This document shows positions 26,980 to 35,514 of a DNA stretch of 64,000 bases, piece after piece. The notes below the pieces were generated by a model. That model did no database searches. It worked only from the letters and a program-made list of their open reading frames with translations, and had not been told where the DNA came from. This stretch comes from an uncultured bacterium (GTDB lineage: Bacteria > Bacillota > Clostridia > Oscillospirales > Oscillospiraceae), in the NCBI GenBank assembly GCA_947643715.1, contig CANRXB010000007.1, positions 1 through 64,000 of the forward strand. Reading direction: 5' to 3'. Position 1 is the first letter of the stretch, and every line of letters starts with the position of its first letter. Both the position numbers and the translations under genes were made by a program.

Positions 26980-28820
26980 TATGCCTCGCCTCCTTCCACG
27001 ATGAGGGCACGATCGTCGCTGCTCATCTGGATGTCGTAGATCTCCTTATAGATCCCCGGCCTGGAGATGAGCTGCGCGTGTGTGCCGATGTCCGATACGC
27101 GGCCCGCGTCCAGCACCAGGATGCGGTCGGCCTGCATCAAGGTGGTCACCCGGTGGGAGATGAGGATGACGGTGGCCTGGGCCATGCGGTCCTTCAGAGC
27201 GGCCCGGATCTTGGCGTCCGTCTCCGCGTCCACAGCGGACAGCGAGTCGTCGAACACCATGATCGGAGCGTTTTGCAGCAGCATCCGGGCGATGGCCACC
27301 CGCTGCTTCTGTCCGCCGGACAGGGTGACCCCCCGTTCTCCCACGATGGTGTCATAGCCGTTGGGGAGGTCCGCGATGGCCTCGTCCACACAGGCGATCT
27401 GTGCGCACCGGCGCAGCTCCTCGTCGGAGGCGTCCGGACGGGTGGCGGCGATGTTCTCCCGGATGGTCTGAGAGAACAGGAAGGGCTCCTGGAGGACCAA
27501 GCCGATCTGACTGCGGAGGCTGTCCCGGCGGATCTCCCGAAGGTCCACTCCGCCGATGGTGATGGATCCCTGGTCCTCGCCCAGATCGTACAGCCGGTCG
27601 AGCAGGTGGACCAGGGTGGATTTCCCGGAGCCTGTGCCGCCGAGGATGGCGAAGGTGCTCCCCTGGGGGATGGTGAAGGAGGCGTCGTCCAGGACGTTCT
27701 GCCCCTCGTAGCCGAAGGTGACGTGGTCGAACACGATATCGCCGCTCAGCTCCACGTCTTTGGCCGCGGGACCGTCCTGTTCCTCCGAAGCGTTGAGGAT
27801 ATAGCCCACCCGGTCCATGGACACGCCGGCCTTGCTCATCTCGGACAGCACACGCCCCAGGGAGCGCACCGGCCATGCCATGGCGCTGTTGTAGATGATG
27901 AACGCCTGGAACTCTCCCAGAGAGATGCTGCCGTTCACCGCCGCCACGGTCCCGACCACCACCACCGCCATGATCTGGAGGCAGACGAGCAGGACCCCGG
28001 AGGCCCAGTATACGCTGAGCACCTTGCCCAGCTCTACCCAGAGGGCGGAGAAGCGGTCGTTCTTCTGAGCGAAGCGGTCGATCTCGAACCGCTCCCGGCC
28101 GAAGGCCCGCACCACCCGGACGCCGGTGAGGTTCTCCTGCGCGCAGGTGGTCAATGCCCCCTCGGCCTCGTCGGCGGTCTTGAACCGGGAGGATATCTTG
28201 CCATAGAACACTCCGGAGGCGAGCGCGGTGATCGGGAGGAACGCCAGGGAGACCAACGCCAGCCGCCAGTTCATGAACAACATGATGCCGATATACAGCG
28301 CCACCAGGAACACGGTGCGCAGCACCTCCACGAGCTGGTTACAGACGAAGGTGCGGATGACCTCCACGTCGGAGGTGCATCGTTGGATGATATCGCCGGT
28401 GGCGTGGGCGGTGTGCCAGTCGAAGCTCAGGCGCATGATATGGCTGTATAGACCGTCCCGGAGCTTTTTCACGAAGCCCTCGGAGCCTTTGGCCAGATGG
28501 ATGCGCATCCCGTAGATGCATATGCCCCGTATAGCGGCGGCCAGTACCACAGCTCCCGCCGCCAGCCACAGCGCACGGTATGGATCGGCCCGAAGCTGCT
28601 CCAATGGCAGTAGCTGTTCGATCGGGCGGGGCAAGTTGGGCTCCTTGGTCCCCAGCACCGAGTCCACGGTGACGCTGATAATCTGCGGGATGAGGGCGTT
28701 GCATACGGTGTTCATGTACGCCAAGAAGATCGCTCCGGCGAAATAGCCTTGATTTCCTTGCAAATGACGCAAGATCAGGCTTATTTTGTCCCGTCGGGAC
28801 AGTTTGGTCTGTGATCCCAT
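26979..28820 (-). CDS. ABC exporter half-transporter (permease/ATPase), heterodimer partner
   Basis: GGTGSGKSTLVHLL, LSGGQKQRVAIARML, VFDDSLSAVD (degenerate catalytic D-D). Confidence 0.95.
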   Translation of the reverse strand: MGSQTKLSRRDKISLILRHLQGNQGYFAGAIFLAYMNTVCNALIPQIISVTVDSVLGTKEPNLPRPIEQLLPLEQLRADPYRALWLAAGAVVLAAAIRGICIYGMRIHLAKGSEGFVKKLRDGLYSHIMRLSFDWHTAHATGDIIQRCTSDVEVIRTFVCNQLVEVLRTVFLVALYIGIMLFMNWRLALVSLAFLPITALASGVFYGKISSRFKTADEAEGALTTCAQENLTGVRVVRAFGRERFEIDRFAQKNDRFSALWVELGKVLSVYWASGVLLVCLQIMAVVVVGTVAAVNGSISLGEFQAFIIYNSAMAWPVRSLGRVLSEMSKAGVSMDRVGYILNASEEQDGPAAKDVELSGDIVFDHVTFGYEGQNVLDDASFTIPQGSTFAILGGTGSGKSTLVHLLDRLYDLGEDQGSITIGGVDLREIRRDSLRSQIGLVLQEPFLFSQTIRENIAATRPDASDEELRRCAQIACVDEAIADLPNGYDTIVGERGVTLSGGQKQRVAIARMLLQNAPIMVFDDSLSAVDAETDAKIRAALKDRMAQATVILISHRVTTLMQADRILVLDAGRVSDIGTHAQLISRPGIYKEIYDIQMSSDDRALIVEGGEA

Positions 28821-28860
28821 GACCTCTCCTTTCTTTCCGGCTCATACCGGCTATGGACGC

Positions 28861-28891
28861 AAAAAAGCGCCCCTCTTGGACAGAGGGACGC
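28861..28891 (-). terminator. Intrinsic terminator/attenuator between leader ORF and ABC pair
   Basis: Minus strand GCGTCCCTCT-GTCCA-AGAGGGGCGCTTTTTT, 40 nt upstream of the ABC start. Confidence 0.75.
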
Positions 28892-28922
28892 AACGAGCCT
28901 AAAAAACAGCGTGAGGAGAAGC

Positions 28923-29021
28923 CTACCCCACTCCATAGGCGTGCAAATATCCCGACTGTCCCCTGTTCTCCACAGCGGCTGCCACATCGTCCGTCTTGAA
29001 CATGATCTTGGTATCCATCAT
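28923..29021 (-). CDS. 32-aa candidate leader peptide upstream of ABC exporter pair
   Basis: MMDTKIMFKTDDVAAAVENRGQSGYLHAYGVG with RBS GGGAGG 8 nt upstream of ATG; own promoter. Confidence 0.6.
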   Translation of the reverse strand: MMDTKIMFKTDDVAAAVENRGQSGYLHAYGVG

Positions 29022-29054
29022 TTTGCACGCCTCCCTTCGTTCGATATCTTGCAC

Positions 29055-29083
29055 AGTATATCCCTTTTGGAAGGGATCGTCAA
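29055..29083 (-). promoter_or_regulatory. SigA-type promoter with palindromic operator in the spacer
   Basis: Minus strand TTGACG-N17-TATACT; spacer contains ATCCCTT-CCAA-AAGGGAT. Confidence 0.75.
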
Positions 29084-29167
29084 GCCCCGATCGCAAGATT
29101 TTTGACAGCGCTGCCCAGGATCCGTGCGGGGGCAGGGCAGGCGCAGGCGTCCGGCACGAAAAGATCC

Positions 29168-29197
29168 TTGACAAAAAGGCGTCCGGCAGAGTATAAT
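29168..29197 (+). promoter_or_regulatory. SigA-type promoter of the leuA T-box leader
   Basis: TTGACA-N18-TATAAT. Confidence 0.8.
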
Positions 29198-29209
29198 GAC
29201 ATCCAAGTA

Positions 29210-29472
29210 AAAGGCGTCGATGGGAACAAGACGTGGCATTCCTCCACTCAGAGAGCCGGTGGTCGGTGTGAACCGGTGTGGGGAACTGCGTGTATACTGG
29301 CCCCGGAGCCGCCGGCCTGAACTCCATCAGTAGGGCCGGACGGGAGGACCCCGTTACAGGTCATGGCCTTGTTGGAGGCCGAGAGCGCGCATCGGGTGAC
29401 CGTGCGCGGAACTAGGGTGGTACCGCGTAAGTTTTTACGCCCCTGACTGGATGTCGGGGGCGTTTTTTCGTT
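29210..29472 (+). ncRNA. T-box leader, predicted Leu specificity
   Basis: AGAGAGCCGGTGGTCGGTGTGAACCGG, AGGGTGGTACCGCG antiterminator box, terminator ACGCCCC…GGGGGCGTTTTTT; upstream of leuA; CTG at specifier position 29297-29299 by alignment with the second T-box in the window. Confidence 0.92.
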
Positions 29473-29500
29473 CCCGAACGAGCAAAAGGAGGAAAGAACC

Positions 29501-31195
29501 ATGAAGCTGAGACCCGGACCCGAGAAATACGTACCTTTTGCCCCACAGCCCATCGAATGCCGCACCTGGCCGGACAATACCGTCACGAAGGCCCCCGTAT
29601 GGTGCTCTGTGGACCTGCGGGACGGCAACCAGGCGCTCATCGACCCCATGGATCTCCAGGAGAAGCTGGAGTATTTCCACACCCTGGTGGACATCGGGGT
29701 GAAAGAGATCGAGATCGGTTTCCCTTCCGCCAGCGAGACGGAATATGAGATCTGCCGGGAGCTGATCGAAGGGGGCCACATCCCCGAGGACGTGACCATC
29801 CAGGTGCTGGTCCAGGCCCGGGAGCACCTGATCCGCAAGACCTTCCAGGCCATCGAAGGCGCGAAGAACGTGATCTTGCACTTTTACAACTCCACCTCCA
29901 CCCTCCAGCGCAAGGTGGTGTTCCAAATGGATCGGGCGGGCATCACCAAGATCGCCACCGATGCGGCGGACCTCATCTACGAGATGGCGCAGCCTGCGAT
30001 CGCTCGGGGCATGGCCCTGCGGTATGAGTACTCTCCTGAGTCGTTCATGGGCACCGAGATGGACTATGCCGTGGAGATATGCGCCGCTGTGCTGGACCAT
30101 CTCCACGCTACGGCGGAAGACAAGGTCATCCTCAACCTGCCCACCACGGTGGAGAATTGTATGCCCAACCAATTCGCCGACATGCTGGAGTATTTCATCC
30201 GCAAGCTGCCTGGGCGGGAGCGGGCCATCATCTCCCTGCATCCCCACAACGACCGGGGCACCGGCGTGGCCACCACCGAGATGGGCCTGCTGGCAGGCGC
30301 GGAGCGGGTGGAGGCCACCCTGTTCGGCAACGGGGAACGCACCGGCAACGTGGACATGGTGACCCTGGCCATGAACATGTGGACGCAGGGCGTGGACCCG
30401 AAGCTGGACTTCCATGACATCAACAAGGTGCGGGACATGTACGAGCGGTGCACCAAGATGAGGGTGGGGGAGCGGCAGCCCTATGCCGGGGAGCTCGTGT
30501 TCACCGCCTTCTCCGGCAGCCATCAGGACGCCATCAACAAGGGCGTGCATTATATGAACGAGAGCGGGACGGACATGTGGGAGGTGCCCTATCTGCCCAT
30601 CGACCCGGCGGACGTGGGGCGGCAGTATGAGCCCATCATCCGCATCAACTCCCAGTCGGGGAAGGGCGGCGCGGCTTTCGTCATGATGCAGAGCTTTGGC
30701 TACGACATGCCCAAGGCCATGCACGCGGAGTTCGGCGCGGTGGTGCAGAAGGAGTCCGACCGGGTGGGCACGGAATTGAAGCCGGAGCAGATCTTCGCCC
30801 TGTTCGACCACGAGTATCTGTCCGCGCCAAAGACCTATCAATTGGAGCGGCACAGCTTCCAGGAGGACGCCCGCCATGGCGACGCGAGCTGGGTGGCCTT
30901 CGACGGGGAAGTGGGCTACAAGGGGAAGGTGATGGACGCCCATGGCGAGGGCAACGGTCCGATCGACGCCTTCTTCAACGCGCTGCACGACTTGCCCGAG
31001 GGGCATATCGAGGGCTACCATTTCGTGGACTACAAAGAGCACGCCATCGCCTCCGGTTCGGATACCCAGGCGGTGTGCTATATCCACCTGCGAGATCCCA
31101 AAGGACGGGACGTGTTCGGCGTGGGCAAGAGCCACAACATCAACCGGGCGTCCCTGCGGGCCATCCTGTGCGCCATCAACCGGTCGCTGATGTGA
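29501..31195 (+). CDS. leuA: 2-isopropylmalate synthase
   Basis: VWCSVDLRDGNQALIDPM, LHPHNDRGTGVA, long-form LeuA. Confidence 0.95.
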   Translation: MKLRPGPEKYVPFAPQPIECRTWPDNTVTKAPVWCSVDLRDGNQALIDPMDLQEKLEYFHTLVDIGVKEIEIGFPSASETEYEICRELIEGGHIPEDVTIQVLVQAREHLIRKTFQAIEGAKNVILHFYNSTSTLQRKVVFQMDRAGITKIATDAADLIYEMAQPAIARGMALRYEYSPESFMGTEMDYAVEICAAVLDHLHATAEDKVILNLPTTVENCMPNQFADMLEYFIRKLPGRERAIISLHPHNDRGTGVATTEMGLLAGAERVEATLFGNGERTGNVDMVTLAMNMWTQGVDPKLDFHDINKVRDMYERCTKMRVGERQPYAGELVFTAFSGSHQDAINKGVHYMNESGTDMWEVPYLPIDPADVGRQYEPIIRINSQSGKGGAAFVMMQSFGYDMPKAMHAEFGAVVQKESDRVGTELKPEQIFALFDHEYLSAPKTYQLERHSFQEDARHGDASWVAFDGEVGYKGKVMDAHGEGNGPIDAFFNALHDLPEGHIEGYHFVDYKEHAIASGSDTQAVCYIHLRDPKGRDVFGVGKSHNINRASLRAILCAINRSLM

Positions 31196-31205
31196 GGGAT
31201 AGAAA

Positions 31206-31242
31206 GGAAGTACCGGCCCACCAGAAGTGGGCCGGTACTTCC
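31206..31242. terminator. Bidirectional intrinsic terminator
   Basis: GGAAGTACCGGCCCAC-CAGAA-GTGGGCCGGTACTTCC. Confidence 0.85.
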
Positions 31243-31243
31243 A

Positions 31244-31468
31244 TCACTTTTTGAACAGGCCGCCCAGGCCCTTCAGCGCATCGCCCAGGTCATCGGCAGT
31301 GAGCTTGGCCTTCACGCCGGCCACGATGCCCTCGATCTGCTCGGTGGGGATGTCGATGCCGGTGAGCGTCTCGAGCGCCTTCACAGGATCGCTGAGGAAT
31401 TGCTTTTGCAGATCCTCATCCTCCTTGATCTTGGTCACGATGTCCTCGATGATCTTCTTGATGTCCAT
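31244..31468 (-). CDS. Small conserved-looking acidic/helical protein, unknown function
   Basis: MDIKKIIEDIVTKIKEDEDLQKQFLSDPVKALETLTGIDIPTEQIEGIVAGVKAKLTADDLGDALKGLGGLFKK; strong RBS GAGGAGGG. Confidence 0.75.
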   Translation of the reverse strand: MDIKKIIEDIVTKIKEDEDLQKQFLSDPVKALETLTGIDIPTEQIEGIVAGVKAKLTADDLGDALKGLGGLFKK

Positions 31469-31593
31469 AAAGATCCCTCCTCTCTAGATCCTGCCTATCA
31501 TACAGGATTTTGGGGGACTTGTCAATTTCAAGTTGCAGATCCGCCGGGCAAGATCTATAATGGGGGAAATCGAACGAGAGGATGTGGAAGGGC

Positions 31594-32418
31594 ATGGAAA
31601 AAGTCGCGTTCATCGGTGTGGGGAACATGGGCGGCGCGCTGGCCCGAGCGGCGTGTAAGGCCGTGGGGCCAGATCGTGTGGTGTTGGCGAACCGGACCGC
31701 GGCCAAGGCGTCGGCGTTGGCCGCAGAGCTGGGCTGCGCTGTGGCGAAAGACAGCCAGGAGGCCGTCCGGATGGCCAGGTATGTGTTCCTGTGCGTCAAG
31801 CCCCAGGGGATGGGCGAGCTGCTGCGGGGAACGGTGCCCACGCTGAGCCAGTGCCACGAGGCCGGAGCGGACAAGGTGCTGGTCTCTGTGGCAGCGGGCC
31901 TGCGGCTGGACAGCCTGCAGGCGGAGTTGGAGGGGGCTGGGTATCGAGTGCCTTTGCTCCGCGTCATGCCCAACACCTGTGTGGCGATCGGCAGGGGCAT
32001 GACCGCCCTGTGTGCCCGAGAAGGGGAGGACGAGACTCACGTCAGGGGCGTGGAGGAGATCCTGCGTGAGACGGGGCAGGTGGAGCGCTTGCCCGAGCAT
32101 ATGATGGATCGGTTCGCGGCGGTGGCAGGGTGCGGCCCGGCCTTCGTCTATCCGTTCATCGAGGCGCTGGCGGACGGCGGCGTGGCGGCGGGCTTGCCTC
32201 GGGGGCAGGCGCTGGCCTATGCGGCCCAGACCGTGCTGGGCGCTGCGGCCATGGTGCTGGAGACGGGGAAGCATCCGGGACAGCTCAAAGACGAGGTGTG
32301 TTCCCCCGGCGGGTCCACCATCGCCGGAGTGGCGGAGTTGGAGCGCAGGGGCTTTCGGGGCGCGGCCATGCCCGCGGTGTTGGCGGCCTGGCGGCGCAAC
32401 ATAGCTCTCGGTGGTTGA
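31594..32418 (+). CDS. proC: Pyrroline-5-carboxylate reductase
   Basis: VAFIGVGNMGGALA, CSPGGSTIAGVAELERRGFRGA. Confidence 0.95.
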   Translation: MEKVAFIGVGNMGGALARAACKAVGPDRVVLANRTAAKASALAAELGCAVAKDSQEAVRMARYVFLCVKPQGMGELLRGTVPTLSQCHEAGADKVLVSVAAGLRLDSLQAELEGAGYRVPLLRVMPNTCVAIGRGMTALCAREGEDETHVRGVEEILRETGQVERLPEHMMDRFAAVAGCGPAFVYPFIEALADGGVAAGLPRGQALAYAAQTVLGAAAMVLETGKHPGQLKDEVCSPGGSTIAGVAELERRGFRGAAMPAVLAAWRRNIALGG

Positions 32419-32458
32419 GAAGAGCCCCCGGCCACGACGGGGCCGGGGGCTCTTCTCA
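32416..32458. terminator. Bidirectional intrinsic terminator
   Basis: TGAGAAGAGCCCCCGGCC…GGCCGGGGGCTCTTCTCA, overlaps the proC stop region. Confidence 0.85.
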
Positions 32459-33181
32459 GTTGTCCCAGTTGTGCCAGACGTTCTGTACGTCGTCGTTGTC
32501 CTCCATCATGTCGATGAGCTTCTCCATGTTCTGGATGTCCTTCTCGTCGCTCAGAGACACATAGTTCTGGGGCACCATCTCGACCTTGGCGGAAGCGAAC
32601 ACATAGCCCTTTTCCTCCATGGCGGCCAGCACGCTGCCGAACGCGTCGGGGTCGGTATAGACGGTGAAGCAGTCCTCGTCGGCCTCGAAGTCTGCGGCGC
32701 CGCAGTCCAGGGCGTCCATCATGGAGACCTCTTCGTCCAGGTCCTCCCGCTCGATGACCAACACGCCCTTTTGATCGAAGGACCAGGAGACGCAGCCGGT
32801 GGCGCCCAGATTGCCGCCGAATTTATCGAAGTAGTGGCGCACGTCGGAGGCGGTCCGGTTGCGGTTGTCGGTGAGGGTCTCCACGATGACCGCGACGCCG
32901 CCGGGGCCGTATCCCTCATAGGTGATGGCCTCGTAGTCGTTGGCATTGCCCGAGCCGACGGCCTTCTCGATGGTGCGCTTGATGTTGTCGTTGGGCATAT
33001 TGGCGGCCCGGGCCTTGGCGATGACGGTGGCCAGGCGGGAATTGTTGTTGGGGTCTCCGCTGCCGCCGGTCTTGACCGCGACGATGATCTCCCGAGCGAT
33101 CTTCGTGAACGCCTGAGAGCGTTTCGCATCCGCCGCGCCCTTGGTCTTTTGGATGTTATGCCACTTGGAATGTCCTGACAT
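32456..33181 (-). CDS. YebC/PmpR family regulator
   Basis: MSGHSKWHNIQKTKGAADAKRSQAFTKIAREI. Confidence 0.97.
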   Translation of the reverse strand: MSGHSKWHNIQKTKGAADAKRSQAFTKIAREIIVAVKTGGSGDPNNNSRLATVIAKARAANMPNDNIKRTIEKAVGSGNANDYEAITYEGYGPGGVAVIVETLTDNRNRTASDVRHYFDKFGGNLGATGCVSWSFDQKGVLVIEREDLDEEVSMMDALDCGAADFEADEDCFTVYTDPDAFGSVLAAMEEKGYVFASAKVEMVPQNYVSLSDEKDIQNMEKLIDMMEDNDDVQNVWHNWDN

Positions 33182-33366
33182 GATGATATCGTTCCCTTCT
33201 TGTAAGGTGGTGTGGTCCGTAAAGTCTGAAAACGCACCCATCAATATAGCATATTTCTTCCGGTTTTGCAAGCCCCGGCGTCGCCGGTCCACTTAGAAGA
33301 AGGTGCTGCTGGACCATACCTTCGCCGGTCTTCATAAAAGTACGTCGATATACCGGAGGCCCTGTA

Positions 33367-34128
33367 TCACACTTTTTGTGAAGACGGGTCATATATGAGC
33401 TCCAGCGCCGCTGTCCCTCCCACCACGATGACTGCCGGGGGACGGATCTTCGCTGCGTGAGCCTTCGCGGCGATGTCCGCCAGCGTCCCGCGCAGGCTGG
33501 CGGGGCAGGGGGCGTTCCCGCCGGAGAGGACTGCGGCAGGGGTGTCCGGCGCTTTGCCCGCCGCCATGAGCCGTTGGGCGATCTGTTCCAGCCTGGACAG
33601 CCCCATGAGGAACACCAATGTCCCAGGCAGGGACGCCAGACGGTCGAAATAGGAGGGGAGTCCGTCTTTGGTGTCCGCGGTGTGGGCGGTGACGATGTGG
33701 ACGCTCTGGCTCAGCCCGCGGTGGGTCACGGGCACACCGGCCAGAGCAGGTATGGCGATGGCGGAGGTCACACCGGGGACCACCTGGAAGGGGATCCCTG
33801 CTGCCTGGAGGGCCAGGATCTCCTCGCCTCCCCGACCGAACACGAAGGGATCGCCCCCCTTCAGACGCACCACAGCCCTGCCCTCGCGGGCCTTTTCCAC
33901 CAACAGGGCGCAGATCTCGTCCTGAGAGGCGCTGTGCCGTCCCTGCCGTTTGCCCATGTAGAGCCGTTGGGCATGTGCCGGGACGGCATCCAACAGCGCG
34001 GGGTCGATGAGGTCGTCATACACCACGACGCCGCAGCTTTTCAGCAGCTCCAGGCCGCGCACGGTGATGAGGTCGGCCTGCCCACAGCCCGCGCCCACCA
34101 GATAGACCGTTCCGGGCGCGGCGGTCAT
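33367..34128 (-). CDS. cobA: Uroporphyrinogen-III C-methyltransferase
   Basis: VYLVGAGCGQADLITVRGLELL, VVRLKGGDPFVFGRGGEE, VVPGVTSAIA. Confidence 0.95.
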   Translation of the reverse strand: MTAAPGTVYLVGAGCGQADLITVRGLELLKSCGVVVYDDLIDPALLDAVPAHAQRLYMGKRQGRHSASQDEICALLVEKAREGRAVVRLKGGDPFVFGRGGEEILALQAAGIPFQVVPGVTSAIAIPALAGVPVTHRGLSQSVHIVTAHTADTKDGLPSYFDRLASLPGTLVFLMGLSRLEQIAQRLMAAGKAPDTPAAVLSGGNAPCPASLRGTLADIAAKAHAAKIRPPAVIVVGGTAALELIYDPSSQKV

Positions 34129-34748
34129 CGTGTCCCCTCCACTGGGAGACGGAGCAGGCGTTCCAGCTCCGTCCGTTCCAGCGGCCAGCCTTTGGTGAGG
34201 CATGAATCGAACAGGGCGGCGAACACGGCGGACCGGGCCTGCTCGTCGGGGACGGCCGCCCGGACCGTTTCCCGCAGACTGCCCAGATAGTCCAGCATGG
34301 CTCCGGTATCCGGTGGGATCGTCTGTGCGATGCGCTGCTTCCAATAGACGGCCGCGCTGGGGCTGGTCCCTCCCGTGGAGATGCCCACGCACAATGGGCC
34401 CTGCTTCACCAATGCGGGGAACAGGAAGGTGCAGGAGTCCCGGTCGTCCACCACATTGATGGGCACATGCTTCTCCCGGCACAGGGCAGCGATCTGCCGG
34501 TTCAGCGCGCCGTCCCCGGCAGCGGCGATGACGAAGAGCTTGCCCTCCGCCATGGACGGCTCGAAGGGCCGGCGCAGCAGCGTCAGGCCGGGGACAGCTT
34601 CGATTTCGGGCAGCAGCTCCGGGGCGCAGACGGTGAGCCGGGCGCCATACTCCAGCAGCTTTTCGATCTTCCGCAGGGCCACGGCGCCGCCGCCCACGAT
34701 GAGGCCGTCTCCAGCGGACAGGTCCATGAAAAAGGGGAAGTGAGCCAT
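34125..34748 (-). CDS. Precorrin-2 dehydrogenase/sirohydrochlorin ferrochelatase (CysG N-terminal-like)
   Basis: MAHFPFFMDLSAGDGLIVGGGAVALRKIEKLLEYGARLTVCAPE. Confidence 0.92.
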   Translation of the reverse strand: MAHFPFFMDLSAGDGLIVGGGAVALRKIEKLLEYGARLTVCAPELLPEIEAVPGLTLLRRPFEPSMAEGKLFVIAAAGDGALNRQIAALCREKHVPINVVDDRDSCTFLFPALVKQGPLCVGISTGGTSPSAAVYWKQRIAQTIPPDTGAMLDYLGSLRETVRAAVPDEQARSAVFAALFDSCLTKGWPLERTELERLLRLPVEGTR

Positions 34749-34758
34749 CACGCGCCTC

Positions 34759-35514
34759 CTAACCGTAATAGTACTGCCAGCCGCTGTCCGTCTCCATCCG
34801 GCGCAGGGCGATGCCGAACGTCCGGTCCAGCTCACCGGAAGCGTAGACCTGTTCCGCTGTGCCATGGGCGGCCAGCCGTCCGCCGGACAGCAGCGCGATG
34901 TCGTCCGCCCAGCGCATCGCCAGACACAGGTCGTGGAGCACCATCACCACGGAGCGGCCATCCTGGGCCAAACGCCGGGCCAGGGCCATGACTTCGAGCT
35001 GGTGGCCTATGTCCAGGAAGGTGGTGGGCTCGTCCATGAGGATGGTAGGGGCGTCCTGGGCCAGAGCCATGGCCAGATAGACCTTTTGCCGCTGCCCGCC
35101 GCTCAGCTCCCCCATGTGGCGGTGGGCCACCCCGGAGGCGTCCGCCAGCTCGAGGGCGCGGTCCACGGCGGCATGGTCCTCCTGGCGGTAACGGCGGGGA
35201 TAGGATAGATGGGGGAAGCGTCCATGGAGCACCATGCGCCGGGCGGTGATGTTGGGCACGGCTCTGGATTGGGGGAGATAAGCGGCCTTTTTCGCCCGAT
35301 CCCGGAGGGAGAGGGCCTCCAGCGGCACGCCGTCTATCGATACCTGTCCGCCGCTGCTGGGTCCGAGGCCCAGAGCGGTGCGCAGCAAGGTGCTTTTCCC
35401 GCAGCCATTGGGCCCTAACAGGGCCAGCACCCGGCCCGGAGGGAAGGAGAGGGAGATACCGTGGATCACGTCCCTCCCGCCGTATCCGGCGGAGAGGTCA
35501 TGCAGCTCGATCAT
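34759..35514 (-). CDS. Fe-siderophore/cobalamin-type ABC importer ATPase
   Basis: LLGPNGCGKSTLLRTALGL, ELSGGQRQKVYLAMALAQD, ILMDEPTTFLDIGHQ. Confidence 0.93.
   Translation of the reverse strand: MIELHDLSAGYGGRDVIHGISLSFPPGRVLALLGPNGCGKSTLLRTALGLGPSSGGQVSIDGVPLEALSLRDRAKKAAYLPQSRAVPNITARRMVLHGRFPHLSYPRRYRQEDHAAVDRALELADASGVAHRHMGELSGGQRQKVYLAMALAQDAPTILMDEPTTFLDIGHQLEVMALARRLAQDGRSVVMVLHDLCLAMRWADDIALLSGGRLAAHGTAEQVYASGELDRTFGIALRRMETDSGWQYYYG

Noticed and set aside
29319-29324. GAA-CTC (29319-29324) as the Leu T-box specifier
   Set aside because: Alignment to the second T-box shows CCTGAAC is a shared segment 3' of the specifier; CTG at 29297 is better positioned.
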